64,000 bases of DNA from Aptenodytes patagonicus (taxonomy: Eukaryota; Chordata; Aves; Sphenisciformes; Spheniscidae): positions 1,929,501 through 1,993,500 of the forward strand of contig NC_134962.1 of NCBI RefSeq assembly GCF_965638725.1, read 5' to 3'. The notes below the pieces were generated by a model. It made no database searches. It worked only from the letters and a program-made list of their open reading frames with translations, and was not told the DNA's origin. A program made the position numbers and the translations under genes. The stretch's first letter is position 1; every line of letters begins with the position of its first letter. Below are positions 10,201-24,894 of this stretch, one piece after another.

Positions 10201-13200
10201 GTGTTTTCTTTTTTTTAAGTATCATTAATGTTAATAACCAGATAAAAATATTTTTTCTGTATGTTTAGGAAGGGAAGGGGTTGGCAGAACTTTTCTGCAA
10301 AGCTTATACATAGGACTGAGCGCCAGTATCCTCCCCAGAGCACGCAAAATGGCATCTGCCAGCATTTTCACTGCTCTCCCATCAAACACACGAGCAGGGG
10401 GATTAATTTAAGGTAATTTTAATACACTAACTGATTTCCTTCACGGTTTGATCTCGCGCCGTGCAAGTCCTCTTTGTTTGGCTTTGCCGCTTGCAGTCCT
10501 AGCTGGGGGCTCTGCCGCAGCTCCGCTCACCACCTCTCTTCTCCTCCAGGTTTACCTGCCTGGGTAGAAAACGAAGCAGCGCTAGAGAGGGATTGCCTCT
10601 GCCTAGGACGATGTGGCTCTTCTGGCGCTCTCCAGTAGTCTGAGGAAAAGACGTTTTCAAGGAGCGGGTGTGTGCAGCTTGGCGAGTCGCTTGGCTTCCG
10701 TGAGGTGACCCCCAACTTGTAAGCAGATGGCGCAGGGGGCTGCAGTGGGACAGTCCGGGGCCTCAGGAGATGGTTGTGTGGCCACCTGTGCCGTGAGACA
10801 GATGGGTCATGGCAAAATACAGAGGGAGGGACGAGGAACGTGGCTAACGCTGAGGACCAAAGCGTTGCACTGGGTTTTTTCTTAACACGAAAAAGTTGTT
10901 TTCCTTGTGCTCCAGTAATTGAAGTAATTTGAATTAAGCAATATTGGTTTAGAAGTGTCCATGTAAATATTTTTTGCATATTTAACTCTCTAGCTACCTG
11001 TCCTGGCCATCAAAGCTCTTCCACACATTCAGGATGATTTGGTGACTGACTGGACATTTGCAGAAGAAAAGACTTGGGGGACAAAAAGGCAGTTGAGGAG
11101 TGGTCTTGGTGCAGCATATGCTGTCAGCAGATGGCCAGCGCTTCTAATCTCCCAAGAGCTCTTTGTGAATTCTTACCATTGTTTTAATGTTTTTTATCCT
11201 TATGGTTTTGTTACTGTGTCAACTACTATGTGTTGATGCTGGTTGGTTAACCAGTGACTGCTTTTAATCTTGAAAGACAGGAGTTTGGTGCTATATCTTA
11301 AGATTCTCTTAGAAGTTCGGTTAAAGTATTTTCTTAATCAATAAAAACATAGGAAGCACAGTTGTTAGAAAGTCCGTGTTTTAGCTTCGGAGGCACTTTG
11401 TTTCCTATTTCAGGCAGTGTAAACTGATACAAAAAAACTGCATTCTGGAACGAAAGTGCCTCAGAAGATTGTTTAAATATTTTTAATGAAGTGATAGTAG
11501 CTACCAAAAACAGTAACTTTTTTTGTGTGTGTGTGCATAGAATAGCTAAATAATAATAATTATTGGCGTTAGGTTGCAGGGTTTTTAGTGCATTGGTGAT
11601 GTGTAGGTTTTTCTTGGGAGAACGTGAATAAGATTGCTTTAGCATACATTCAAATTTCTTATGTCCTGGCAAATTCTCCTAATGGCACTTACCTTGTATC
11701 TGCATTGCAATAAAATGTGCCTTTTTAAAGTCCTTTTCTGCCTTCCTCAGTAACGCTGAAACGCTTTCAGTGCCAGCATGTTGTAGGGCCAACTGTGAAA
11801 TTTCAGTGCATTTTTCTTCCGGGTGCAAGTTTCTCATCCTCTCGCGCACGCATCGGTAGAAGAAAACTGAAGGCGTGTGGCACGCAGCGGTGCGGTAGCT
11901 CCCATGCAAACAGAACAAGTCTTCTAGGCCCAAGTAAATTTAAATTAGCAGCTGCTATCTCCTCTTTCATAATCTGCTCAAGGATTTTGTGACGAGAATA
12001 GAGTTTTTTGATGAAATTTTTTTTTCTTTTTAATATACTTCAGTACGGTGATCTAAGCTTTGTTGGGTGAATGGTTGAGCAAACAAAAAACCCAGTGGCA
12101 TTTGGTTACCTCTTATCAAAGCACTGGTACAGAACCAGGTGTTTTTTTTTTTTTCATTACGTGATATATAGTTCTGTTTTAAAAATTTAGCGCAGCAGCA
12201 CAAAATGAGCCATCATGAGTATGTTTTCATTAACTGGTATTTTTGTGATGGCCTGATGGCTTCTGACAGATGAACGATGCAAGTAAATAGTTCTGTAGAT
12301 CTGATGGCAACGACGGGCGGTATCTGATACCAGTGGGGAGAAGCTGATAGAAGAGCACAAACCAGAGATCCAACCAGCGCCCCACGCTTTCCCCCCACCC
12401 GCCTTCTGGGCTTCCTCCTCCCTCCGAGAACACACGTATTTATCTATCTGTCAAGAACCATTTTTAACTGCTTGCTCTGGGAAGACTGACTTACACCATC
12501 CTGCTTTCGCTTTTGTCACACGGGACTTCACAATCCTTACTTGGTTTCATCCGTGTCTTGCTGAAGTTGTGTTAGGTGGCAGTGGTAGGGATTCTGGAAC
12601 GCTTGTGGCTTTTACAGGATAATCTGTAGAAAAAGTGAATATATAGGACCTATATGTTGATAGTATTTTGCGGTGCGGATAGGAAGAGTCCAAAGTTTAC
12701 TGATGTCATTACAGTGGCCAATTATGCAGTTACAAAAAGTAGAAACTTGCACTGGTGTTCTGTTTGCTTTTCCCCTTTAAATTTTTGGCTGTATTTCAAA
12801 TGAAAATATTCTTTTCCCTTCCATCTGTCATTACATATTTTATGTCTTAACGGGATTTTCTGTTACTGTGATGGTAATATCTTAGCGATTTTATTTATGC
12901 TCAGAAACAGTTTGTAATTTTTGGGTCACAGTTCCAGTGCATGGTGTGTAATGTGGGCCTTTGCCTAGACTGGGTCAGTCATGAAGGAATCTTCCTTACG
13001 AATCTGCTTTTCATGGCATGAGGACTTAGGGACACTTACTGTAAAAACATAATTAGGTTTAAAGCTGCTTGTAGAGAGGAGGGGAGCTTGGGAAGCCTAA
13101 CTCCAAACGTTTTTGTGGTCAGTCACTCGTGATAGTGTCTGCAGTAATCTAGACGATGCCAAGTTCAGGAAATTCATTCTATCAAGACTAGGTTGCACCA

Positions 13201-16200
13201 AGTGAGGTATTTATAATTTCAGGTTGTATCTATTGTTACTTGATGGTGTGCAGTTAAAGGAATGTTTTTTAAAAGTATGTGAAGAAATGTCTTAATTTTT
13301 CTTTACTTCTCTGTAGTTACGCAGCCAGCATGACAGTTGGCGGTCCTGCTTCTGATATTTAGAAGGACGAGAAGGGGGGTCAGCGGACAAAACGGGACGT
13401 GTTAAGATCTTGGTCAGATGCTGGAGCATGGCAGTGTGTCTTTGGGAGACGTGTGACGCTGTGATAACAGCGGGTAGAAGGGGAATAAAATTAGTGAGTG
13501 TTCATGTGCTTTTACAAAGGGCATACGGGATCCTCGTGAAATCATCTGGTATCTGCACAGGGGATTGAAGCAGTACTTTTTTTTTTTTAAGTTCTGCTCT
13601 AGTTCAGGTCCATCAGGGACTGGAGTTATCCTGATACAGTTCCAGGTCAGACTGATAACCGCTTTGATCCGAAACAGTTGGACTGATCCCATACGCCTCA
13701 AGTGACTTGATCTACGCGACGTTTCGGGCAGGGAACCCAGCTGTGTACTGCGGGCTCTGGAGGAGGGCGAGATGGTTCAGCGTGGCTGGTGGGACCTCGC
13801 TGGGAGCAGGCGTCTGTTTCTTCTCCTTCTTGCCTGCGTGGTTTAGCTTTTGCCGCTCCTAGATCCTCCTGCTCTTCCCAGCACCCCCTTGGCATCTCGC
13901 CAGCTACTCCTTGAGGGAGGCGGGAAGGGACCACGAAATTGTTCGGTGCCTGCATTAAAATCTGAGGTGAGCTGTTTCTCGGAAGCTATAACCAGACATA
14001 TTTGCCGTTCTAAATTGAGTTTAAAAACCAGATTCAGTTACTGTTAGGTGAATTGATTTAAGTTCCAGGTTCATTCTGAGTTGCTGTTCTGTGTGAACTT
14101 TAGGAATGTTTTCCATCCGGTAACTAACTAACGAGCTCTGTCGCACAGGGATGCTGCTTCTCCGCGTGTGTACGATTCTGATGTGTGTCTCAAGGAGTTA
14201 CTCTGGTCTGAGTGGTGAAAGAAAAATAGGCGATGAACCATGTCTTTTCTTCAGAAAGTTTCTTTCATCATCATTGGGGGTTGGTTTGACAAATGACTAG
14301 TCAGTCAGTCATTCCTTTGAAGGCCCTAACGTTAATGTTGGGAAATAACGTTCTTGCTTTGAGCAGACCATTTTTATCACATAGCAAAATAAATGCATAT
14401 TGAACAGAAATATTTTTGCCTGGATGGCAATTAGTGAAAATATTTATCTTCCTTAATAACCATCTCCCACTTTTTTTCTTTTCCTACAAAGTTCCCAATC
14501 TCCACACTCGCTCACTTAATCCTTGTTGCACTTTTAAAAATTGCTTTGCTACAACATTTGCTATTCACAATTAACTTAGGAAGACCAGAGTTAATCAAAA
14601 GGTGTTTGGAAGGTGCATAGCTATGATTTCCCAAGCATACCTTGGTATTTCACTGAGCAGTTTGGATAACAGGGGCAACAGTCAACATGACTTTATTTTT
14701 TATTAATGGTCCCGACATGGAATATATGTTGGATGAAATATCCTGGATGATGAAAACCCAGCATCTTCTGTAGTTGTCCTGTAACATGCAATTCCTTACC
14801 CCAGTTTCCTGCATCTTATCTTAAAACCGCGTTTCTTCCAGTGGCTTGTTCTGTTGACGTCTTCCGTATAAAGCCCAATTAGTCCCTCTGCATGTTAAAA
14901 ATTATCTTTCTATGATGACTTTCACTCTTCCTTCCTTGCTGTTTTGAGGCTGTTTAAATGGGTAGATGTATAAAATATTATTTAAAAATAACCCTAAGTG
15001 AGGAAAGGCGCTATTTTGCAACTAATTCTGTTCCTCTTAAGGATCTTCAGGAAGATGTGCTCTTGGTTTGGGGAATATGTGTAAGAATAACACTGGTTTA
15101 ACATCGCATTGGCAGCGTCACATCATGTGTATAGGCAGACTGAAGAGACATCTGTCATCCTGTGGTGGTAGTTAAGATCAGAGGGAGGAATAAAAGCATC
15201 ACAGTCACAAAAACAATAGGGTTTTCTGGCTTTGTTCTCGGTTTTTACTTTAGGTGGAAGAAAGACTAAATGTGATAACTCTCTACTTTACACTGGAACT
15301 AAAAGCCATGTGCATTGGAAATGGCAGTGATTAAATTATGCATCAGTATAATAGTGGCATTTTTGTTCCAAGTCCTCTGAAGTGCGATTCCGCTCTGAAA
15401 ACTTAGTTTATAAAATCTATGTGCGTTTAGATGTTTTATTTCTTATCCCAATTATAATGTTAGAAAACTCTGTTAGAATTAAAGTCTAGAACATGTTTTT
15501 TCCTTAAGTGCAAACTCAGTCTGCAGTCTGAAATTCAAGCTGTGTCTTTTCTTGTTAATCACTAGTGAGTTGGTGGGAAAATGAGTAGGACAAATACCAT
15601 TCTCGGTTGCCTTATTATTTCTAAATTATGGGCTTGCTTCCCCCCCCCCCCCCCCCCCCCCCCCCCCAAGCAGCCATGAAATATTGTTGCCAGACTGAAT
15701 GGTGGAACTGGAGACATTCATCACGCAGTTTGCCGATTAAATGTATGCGGAGTGAGAGAACAGTGGAAATAAATACCAGTATGGTTGCTGTAGGAGTAGT
15801 ACAAAGTAAATCTTTCTGTTAGTGAAACCACACTGTATAGTCAGAAAGTACCAAAGAGTTTACCTCCTGTAAGAAAATGTCAGTTTAAATTAAACCCACT
15901 TTTAATCCAACCCTGTGATTTGTTTGGGTATTTCTAGCTAAATGAGCTGGGTGGAGACAATGTACAAGGTCCTAGGTCCTGAGCACCTCGCAAGCCAGAC
16001 AGAGTCAAACGTACTGGTTAATATATTCTTGGTGTGTTATAAGAATATAGTTACGTTAGCAATGGATTCCTAGCGACTTTCTTCAGTGCTATGAAAACTG
16101 GTTTTGGTCGCTAGGGAATAAATGTGCCATCTATCCCAAGGTGCTTTCCGCTGTGTCTTACTGCGTGTTTACCTCTGGACACAGGCTCTGCTTTTGTTGA

Positions 16201-19200
16201 CCTAAGATGAAACGAAAATATTTGCAATGAAGGCATGTCCCTCCAGCATCACCCAGCCTTCAAAAGAAAAGGAATTAATTTTGTTGTATCTTCCTGCCAA
16301 AACAACAAGTAAAACTTTGAGTGATATAAGCTGTGCTGGTCAGTTCAGCTTTTATTGTGAAAATCTTAAGTCTTAACTTCTGTTATGCTTCTGAATGGCC
16401 ATGTCCTGGGGAGTTGAGTGGGGCAGGTACGAAACTCATCTCCTCGTGCCTTTTACACCGTTTTCTGTAACGCCTGCACTGAGAAGGAATCTGTGGTATG
16501 AAGATGACTGAAGAATGTCTTGCATGCCCAAACTACGTGTATGTGTGTGTGTGTGTTTGTATCAATTAGTTTGGTAAATCTGTATTTATGACTTGCCATT
16601 TCACTTGCAGTTTTTCCAGGTCTGTTCTCTCGCTCTGTGTTTCTGCAGGGATAGTTCTGATTTGCAGAATTGCGGGGTATGCAAGAGGTCTTGCGATCGC
16701 TGGGGGAGTGTCGTCCTTAATTCAGATGAGACTGGCTGTGGAAAAAGCAATTCGTGGTTTCTCTGCCAGTTACCAAGCTGAGCTCTGGGCAGGTGTTTAC
16801 CTGGGGGCCTGGAGATGGTCTGCTTGGGGGGCTTGGTCTGCTTGGGTTTGTGCTCACCCCCACCCCATAGCACAGTGTTGGAGTTCAAAGGGTGTTTATC
16901 CTACAGCCTGTGCCCTGTTTGTAATCGGGGGACCGCTTATTCCTGGTGATGTCTTGTTTTGGGTTTTTTTTGAGGCTTAACTGGATAGTGCAGTTTGGTG
17001 GCACGCAGTACTCGTGTCGGTACTGCAGCTTGCTCACAGCACTTCAGTTCGTGCAGACTCTGGTGATCTAGGGTGGAAGAGAACATGCAATTTAAAAAAT
17101 GTTATTGGTGTGATCATAATTTTAATCTGTAGTTTTTTTGAAAGCAGTGGCTTTGAGGGTGTTTTTGAACGTTGTCGAAAATGTTACTTTCAACCTTAAA
17201 CATCTTTCACACTGCCAATTGCTCTGTCCTGGCATATTTTTCTCAGCTGCGGGACCGCGGGAGCGACTTCCTATTGTGTTTGTGATGTTTGACTAACGGG
17301 GAATGGTGATAATCGGTGCCTTTATGCCAAGGACCCGTCACCTGAAGGTGCTGCAGCTCCGCTGACCTGGATTCCTGAGCTGTTGTCATGGCTTGGAGTG
17401 CCTTAACGTGAAGCTGTACCGGCAAATCGCTCGATTGCCAGATCTGCGTCAAAGTTATGTCAGCGTGTATCTCTTGAGTAGAACAGGTTGCTATTAAAGC
17501 TCACGTTTACTGGCGTACGGATGTCCTTACTAGGCACGACCACTAGCACGGCGGTTGATCGCCAGTACAGCTCTTCTCGTCTTTGACTGCTCTGCTGGCT
17601 TTTCTGGCTGAAGCTTGCGGTGTTGGATGCAGCCTTGCAATTAGGAAAGGAAAATGAGTGGTGGTTTGGTTTTGTTTTTGTGGTTTGGTTTTGTTTTGTT
17701 TTTTATTAGTATTCCGTCTCATCTAAAAAGAAGACAAATCCGTTGTGCTGTTTTTGTCTTTGTTTTTTTATCTAATAAAGAAGTCTTTGAATGTATGTTA
17801 GAAGCCTGTGTTTTTCTGTTTTTTACGGGAGGAAATTAAAATGTTCTTTTCTCTGGCAGTTTCTGTGAGGAAGTGAAATAATGAAATAGTGAAGTCTCCT
17901 CCCCACTCTCCACAAAAACTGGGGAAATACAGTTGAGCAATTAGGAGAAGAAAGGATTTTTAGATATGCTTAATTTTTAAACTTCGCAAAAGAAAAAGAT
18001 CTTTGGAAATAAAGCCTTCACAACTTAACTGAGCGGATACAAGTGTTGCTTGAATAATTACGCATCTTCTTAGGCTGGGAGGACCTGGTCAGATACATAA
18101 GGTAAAAGTAAATCGGGGGGGGGGGAAGTTTCTTTTCTGCCTGCATTAGTAAAGAAATAAGCTTAATTTTTAGAGTAAAATCTTGCAGATTGCTAGAAAC
18201 TAATTACCCTGTGAAACAGAAAGAAAGGCTCTGACGTTAGAGACAATTACATGGATTCCTGGTGGTCATAGAAAGGAGTTTTAGCTTTTCTTTTCCTGAG
18301 CTAGGTGGCTTGGAGGGTGGTTGTTTCTGGAAACTTGCCTTTATAAATTCTGCTGTTCAGTTCTGCTTGTTTGGCTTTTTTATTCATAACTTTTTGAGAG
18401 GAAGATTTGTGTGCTTGGTGGGGGAAGAGATAACTATTAACGAACCAAATGGCAGAGATTAATAACCTGAAAACAGTTGAGGTAGTTTTTCTCAAAGGGA
18501 AACACCAGACTTGATCATTTTAGATCGGGTTGAAGATACATGAATTACCTTCTGCTGTCCATACAACCTGGTCCTCGTTTTTGCTTTTTTACCCATAAAA
18601 ATAAACTATTCATTTAAAAGTCATTAACAAAAACTGTTCCTTATTGAAACTGCCAAAAGTGTTTATTTGACAACAGAGAAATTCCAATAATAAATTAGTT
18701 GTGAAATAATTTTGATCTGCATTTTGCAATTTGTAAAACCATACTTGTACATTATTTAAATTTTGAGGGGGGGAAACCCCTTATTTACCTTTTTATCTGC
18801 CCCCACAATTGATAGCAAAAGAAGGAAAACCATAGGAACTCTCTTTTTTTTTTTTTTTTTCCCCTCCATCTCCTGCTACTGTAGATGAGTACAGAGGCAA
18901 ACCTTCCCCTGCCCTGCCCTTCCAGATTAATTTCTGATAAATCTCTTTTTCTTTCCCTTTGCCGACCAACTTGTGATTTGAAAGACACGTCCATGTCTGG
19001 GGAGATCACTGTGTCATTTCTTTTGCCTCTCAGGCTGCTTATATGGCTTTTTTAGATGTACTCTGTAACCCACTTTGTTCCTCCTTTTTGACCAGGCAAA
19101 AGCTGCCTGTGCTGTAGAAAGGTGCTGCTTAGACCGGCGTTGTCTCCTGAAGCTGTCGGTAAAGTTGATCCCTGTATGTTTGTTGCACAGTTACTGCTTC

Positions 19201-22200
19201 AGGCAACAGAAAACTCACCCTGCCCTACGGAAAGTGGCGCAGCGTTTGGAGCCGGCTGTCCAGAGGTCGGCGATCACATTTGGACAAGTGATCCAATTGC
19301 TGAACCTTTTGTCACATGAGTGAACAGACACTTTTTTTCTTTCGTTGCTGTTTAAAAGCCTTTAGTTGTCTTACCTACAGGTGTGACATAATAGTATAAA
19401 TCCCATTTTTATGTGAGTAAACCCATCTGTTTGTTCCAAGACTTTCTCTATATTTTAAAGGTTTAATGCTTTGACTATATTGGTATAGTCATTAGCAATA
19501 TGATTTTTTTTTTTTTTTTTTTAAATTGATGTAGTTTATTCACCTCACCTAGCACAAATGGAGCTGTACCTCTGTATTGGTGCTTTTGAAGAAGTGTAAG
19601 ATATTTCTTCTTTGGAAGAAATAAATGACATCAGTATTACTCTACCCACAGTAGTGAACGTTGTGGTTTTTCTGATTTGTTCTAGTGAACTTTCAAGCTA
19701 TGAGTAGTTACAGCAATTCAAACGCTGCATAGATTTATACAGAGAAACAATTAATAATGAGGCAAGCAAACAGAACTACTGTTTTTTCATAAATTTTTAA
19801 ATAGCTGAGTAAGCAGATGTAGTTTTTTGTATAGTCGTATACAGTTTGTGACCCTTGCACTCTGCCATATAAACTATTGTAATGCCATAAACCGTAATTT
19901 AATTTTGCTGAAGGATTAAATAGGAGCAATGAAATCCTGAGTAGGGAATCCACTAAAAACCCCAGGGTTTGAAAGAGTAATTCTTCTAGTTGAGGAGAGA
20001 TGATAGAAAATGTGAATCTAATACTTCACATTTTTTCCCCCCTAATATGGAAAACCTTCTTTAGTCGGTTTGAATCTTCCTCTCGTATAGGGTACAAGGT
20101 CACAAGTCTTTATAACAGGTTGGTCAATCAGACTTAAATGGCTAAATTTTAATCTGCTGAGCTTATTAGAGGAACAACGCTTGTATCACTGTAGTTGTTT
20201 GTCACAAGTTTCAGTGTAACATCTCTTTGAGTCATTAATCATGGATTTTACTTGAATTTAACAGAGAAGTTGTGTTGTCCCAGATTTAATTTATCTAAAA
20301 GCTCTGTGCATTTTGGTTTGGTTTCTTTTGTTTTTTTTTTTTTTTAAACTCTCATTTAAGCAAAATTAATGAAGATTTTTAGTCTCTCTGTTGGAGACCC
20401 GTCTTCTGTTCCAAAGGCAAATGAATTTGGCCATAATAAGATTCTTTTTTGTGGGAGAAAGATGCATACATTTGAGATTAATTCCCTGGATACTAGGTTA
20501 GCTTTACATCAGGATTTATATGTTAAACCAGAACGTTTTTATGGATAGGAGATTTCTCACGGGACCTTTAGTGAAAGGCTACAAACTGAATAGCAAAATT
20601 TAGCTAAAAGGCTTTTGTGCTGTGATGTAAAAAATATAAGCAACACCAAAACACTCAAGTCTTGGATGGTTCAGTGAAATAGTAAATGTTAGTGCTTCAA
20701 TTAATAGGTTAAAAATCACTATTTCAAGACAGCTAGAGGAATGTTCATGAAGAGTACTTTAAAATAGTAGTAGCCTTCTGAGTGCACTTCTTAGCCAGTT
20801 TGCTTTACCTTCAGCCTTTCCACATCGTTTTTCCAATACTGATTCATTTTGCAAGTGATGTGAGCAAGTAAGGACGTGAAAATAAAGACTTGGGAGTTTC
20901 TGTTCTGTCTATTGATTTTTTTTTTTTAATTAATTTATTTAATTTGCCTTAATTGCAGCATTAATTCTTTAAATACTTGATAACTGTGATATAGCTCACG
21001 TACATGATGGAGATGAAGCAAGGTATCCTAAAGATACTTCTCTCTTTTTGTTAACAGCATACGGAGCAGGATGACGACAGTTCTGTGAACAGAACTGTTA
21101 AATAAAACTGGTTCTCCTGCATCTGTCAGAGGAGGTTAGGGTAGACAGAAGAAACAGATATGCTTTATATCAAAAAGAATAGATCTGAGAATGTGTCTGA
21201 TTTCTGTAAGGAAAAAGTAGTATATATCTCTTGGTTAGAGGAAGAAAAGGTGCTGAGTGCTATTTATGGTCACAGTATGTGGGGAAAATATAATATTAGA
21301 TAAATTGGATTAAAATTTGCAGGACAAACGAGGCTAGAAGAGCTGGTTTTGGTGTATGAGCAAAATGGTTGAAAGAACAGGCAAACTTCCTAAGCGCATT
21401 TCTTCATCCGTGCTACAAAACTTTAATGTGTTGCTGAATTTAGTTTGCATTCGTGTAGCTTTGCTTGCTTTCGCTATCTTCATCATTCTTTTCATACTTA
21501 CGTACGTATTCTCTGCCTCTTCAACAATTGCTTATTCCCTTCCCCAGACTTTTTTTTTTTCTTTGAGTTTTTGTGTGTCTTGAAACTGGGTAACATCCAT
21601 TAATCTTGATTTTTGAACGTTTCCGTTTCTTTTCTGGCATCTGTCCTTTCATTTTCTCTCCTTTTGTTTGCATTGTGAAGATCACGTAATAAGGAGGGCA
21701 GATATGTACGAGTAACCACAAGCAGGGTATTACGTAGAGCTCTGGGTCAGTGGATCTGGCCTGCTGAATAATGAGATTGGATGGGCAGATCAAAACATTC
21801 CCGAGTCACTACATGGGAATTGCCAGTTGCAACAGAACAGAAAGCGAGCAAAACCCCAGAAAGGCGTGCTGGGGAGGGCCGCCGTGCTGGCAGGGAGCGC
21901 GCACGGGAGGATGCGGTGAGGAAGAGGTGATGCAAAATAGCTGGCAGGGATTTCTCGTGCACTTTGATTTTTATAAGAAGTAGTTTCCTTTGGCATTTAT
22001 TTTGGTCTTGTTCAGTTATTTCCAGCTGTAAATCAGGCTTTCTGCTGTTAATGAAACTTTTTATTGGCATTACTGAGAGACTGAAGAAAATCTTGCTGCT
22101 TGCATCCATATTAAGATAAAAAAAAGTTACTTTTCTGTATATTCTGAGTTCTGCACATAGCTAGATATTGTGTATGTGTGCTATAAAAAATAAAGACTTC

Positions 22201-24826
22201 TCTTCTGATGGAGTTTTGACGAGGCCTGGGCTGGAATCTTGTATTTGAACTACTTGAAGCTTCTATCCACACATCACTGTATTTTCATTTACTTCATTAT
22301 ATGCCAAATGCCGACTTTGTCAGAATAGCTCATTTTGTCAAAGGCAAGTATAATCAAATCTCCAAAGTGCCTTTGGACTTTGCTTTCTTCTCCTGTTTCA
22401 CTCACAGATTTCCAGCTGTGTGCATCCATAAATTGAGCAGACTGTAGTTGTTTTTCGGTTTGACTGCCAACATTTCTGAAGCTTAGGTTGCTGTCTGAAA
22501 CAGAATTAGTGGTAAATTTAAAGATGGTCTTCATCTAGCTATGAAGGCAGAGCTTATTTGGGGGGGGGGGGGGAATTACTGTGCATCTGCTAGCTAGGGA
22601 TTGGAAGAGGAGATTTACAGTGACCACAGGCAAAACTGGTGGACTCGTCCATCTGAACAAGTCCGTTCTAGTCCCCGGTGTCCGAAGAGCCTGGGCCGTA
22701 ATTCTGGTTGCCGACCCCGTTAACCATCCGCAGCTTTTTAAAGATCACTTCAAAAATGTTCCGTTCTTGATTACTTTGTAATGAAGGAAGCGGTGGGCAG
22801 GGAACCTGGCAGCTTTTATAGGTTCACAAAATAGGACATTTTTCATCTGGGGGGTAGTCCACCCTTTAATACTGCACACGCTCCGCCCGAGTGTGAAAGT
22901 TTTAAGTCCTGCCTGTAGCTTGTGCCCTCCCTGCCTTTTGTTTTTCAGGGAAAGTCCTTTGACGGTGTCTGTCAAATGAACTAAATAGATCCATCAACAG
23001 TGAGCTGATTATTTAGTTGTTGGTTGGTTCATTCTTACTCATTTATGGATGTGCTGCTAAGATCAAGCAGCTTCTTACAGATTGCATAAAACAAATTCTG
23101 TGGTCAGTAATGCCAGCAGTTACCGGGTGTATTCCCAACATCTCTTGTTTGCCAAACCAAAGCCTTCAAGTTTGTGAACAGCGTACTTTTTAATTGAACG
23201 GGGAGTTTATTTCTCAAGTGCATTCGCAGCTTGTTCTTTGGAAACTGTTGAAAGGGTTTGGATGATGGTTAAGCGATGACTTGCCGGGTAAAAGCTGCTC
23301 CGAAGTCCCACTCACGAAGTTTACTGTTCGATAATCTAATGCATAAGTGACTTTGTGATTAATGACATGGGTTAGAAGTATCCTGTACCTGCTTAATCGG
23401 AAAGATATTTTAGCCTGTTGCAGCGATTGTTCCCTCAATTTCTCCATAGCATCATCTAGCATTTCCTAGGCTCCTCTTGCCCGTTCATTCTCTTATTTTC
23501 GTGTGGTCGGTGATCTGGAGCGATCTGTCTAACTTTGCCTTGCTGCTGAAAGAAGGGGGTTGTGTTGCCGGATCGTCTCAGGTTCTCTTCCTCCTTGTAC
23601 GCTGAAGTGAGACTTGTTTCTTCTTCGGGTAATCTGCTTCAGGACGAGGGAACGTGAATGGGATAAAACTGTGGTTTTCTTGATGGAAATTTGTCCTGGC
23701 AAAATGCGCTGGTGTTGCTCTACAGTTTAAGCACGTGAACCAATTTTGATGCCAGGTAGAGCGGCATTAGAAATGGCATAGTGACACTCAGCTTCTCCAT
23801 GCGCTTGCACGTCTCCTTCATCTTAGTGGCAGTGCTTTCATAACTTGTGAAGAAAGGTGCTGTACAGACAATACTGTTTTTCTATTGAAATGTTAAAAAA
23901 AAAAAAAAAAAATTACGTTTCTTTCTCATGGAGGCATCTGGCATCTGAACACCGCTAAACCTCTCTGGGCTGTTGCGGAGTCTTGCTCTGCTGTGGTTCG
24001 CCTTGCCCGGTGCCTGTGCTTGGCTGCTCCCTTGCAGGGTGGCAGAACAGGCTGTGCGCCCGCTGCTCGTGTGCCGGAGCCTGTAGTCCGCTGTATTAGC
24101 TAAGCTTCTTTAGCAGTCTCTCTCTAACAACATTACAGATTATCAGGACTTGAAAAACACACTTCTCTTGTTTTCAGTACAGATATTTCACAAATGCCTA
24201 AGCTGAAAAAGTCCAAAGTCTTGAACGGATAATGCTTATTAGAGTCTCTGTGCGACTGGTGTCTTTATTTTAGACAAGCGTGTGCCTTTCACATGGTAAA
24301 AGGTTTGGGAAAAGAGGCTGAAGCTACGGATAAAAGCATAGAGCCCTTGAATCTATACTTTAAAATATTTGTAACTTACTTTGACAGTAATTAGTTCTAA
24401 GGATAAGTATTTACATTGTGGAGATTTTACTGTAGTATAAAATATTTTGGACGGTAAAAACACCTGTGTTTTATTCTGGACTTTCGCATCAAGGTGGCAT
24501 TTGAGTGAAAGCATAATGAAAATACTTAAATGCAGCCTTTAAAATGTATTCTCTGATGCCAGCTGACCGCGTCGTAGGAAGATGTGTGCCTATTAAATGC
24601 ATCCAGGCTGTAGCGTGCCTCCACATTCCCGGTGGCTTCAATACTTACCTGCTTTAGGTGAAAATTCTGTATAAGTATAGAAGGTTACATTTTTGTTATT
24701 TCACTTCCATCTTGTCTTTAGCATGTTATGAAGGAGTGTTATAATAAATAATGTGATGATAATTCTGCAGTGAGCCCTCAACATAAGAGTTAGTGAACAA
24801 TTGATTTGCTTTTGTTTTGTCTTTAG
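7223..24826 (+). other. DNAJC5: DNAJC5 intron 1 (17.6 kb)
   Basis: Mostly AT-rich non-coding DNA between the first exon donor and the probable exon 2. I recognise no gene in it. Contents include a 28-base C run at 15640-15667, a G run near 22560, short TG repeats (about 11521 and 16540), a 16-bp direct repeat at 10014-10029 and 10032-10047, and a 161-codon minus-strand open frame at 9215-9700 without recognisable similarity. Regulatory elements are likely in so long a first intron, but I cannot place them. Confidence 0.75.
15640..15667. repeat. Poly(C) tract, 28 bases
   Basis: An uninterrupted run of 28 C on the plus strand inside DNAJC5 intron 1. It is the longest G/C homopolymer in the window, and its exact length may carry sequencing error. 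Confidence 0.9.
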
Positions 24827-24894
24827 GAGATTCAGTTTTAGAGGTGTGTGGAGGCTGTTACCACTTGCCTTAGAATATCCGAACTAGACACCAG
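24827..24894 (+). other. DNAJC5: Probable DNAJC5 non-coding exon 2
   Basis: A 68-bp segment with a near-ideal 3' splice site (a T-rich tract ending TGTCTTTAG) and a consensus CAG|GTAAGT donor at 24895. It holds stop codons in every frame relevant to the downstream ATG and no ATG of its own, so it would be 5' UTR. It lies 5 kb upstream of the exon with the start codon. It could be a constitutive or an alternative leader exon. The call rests on splice-site quality alone. Confidence 0.5.
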
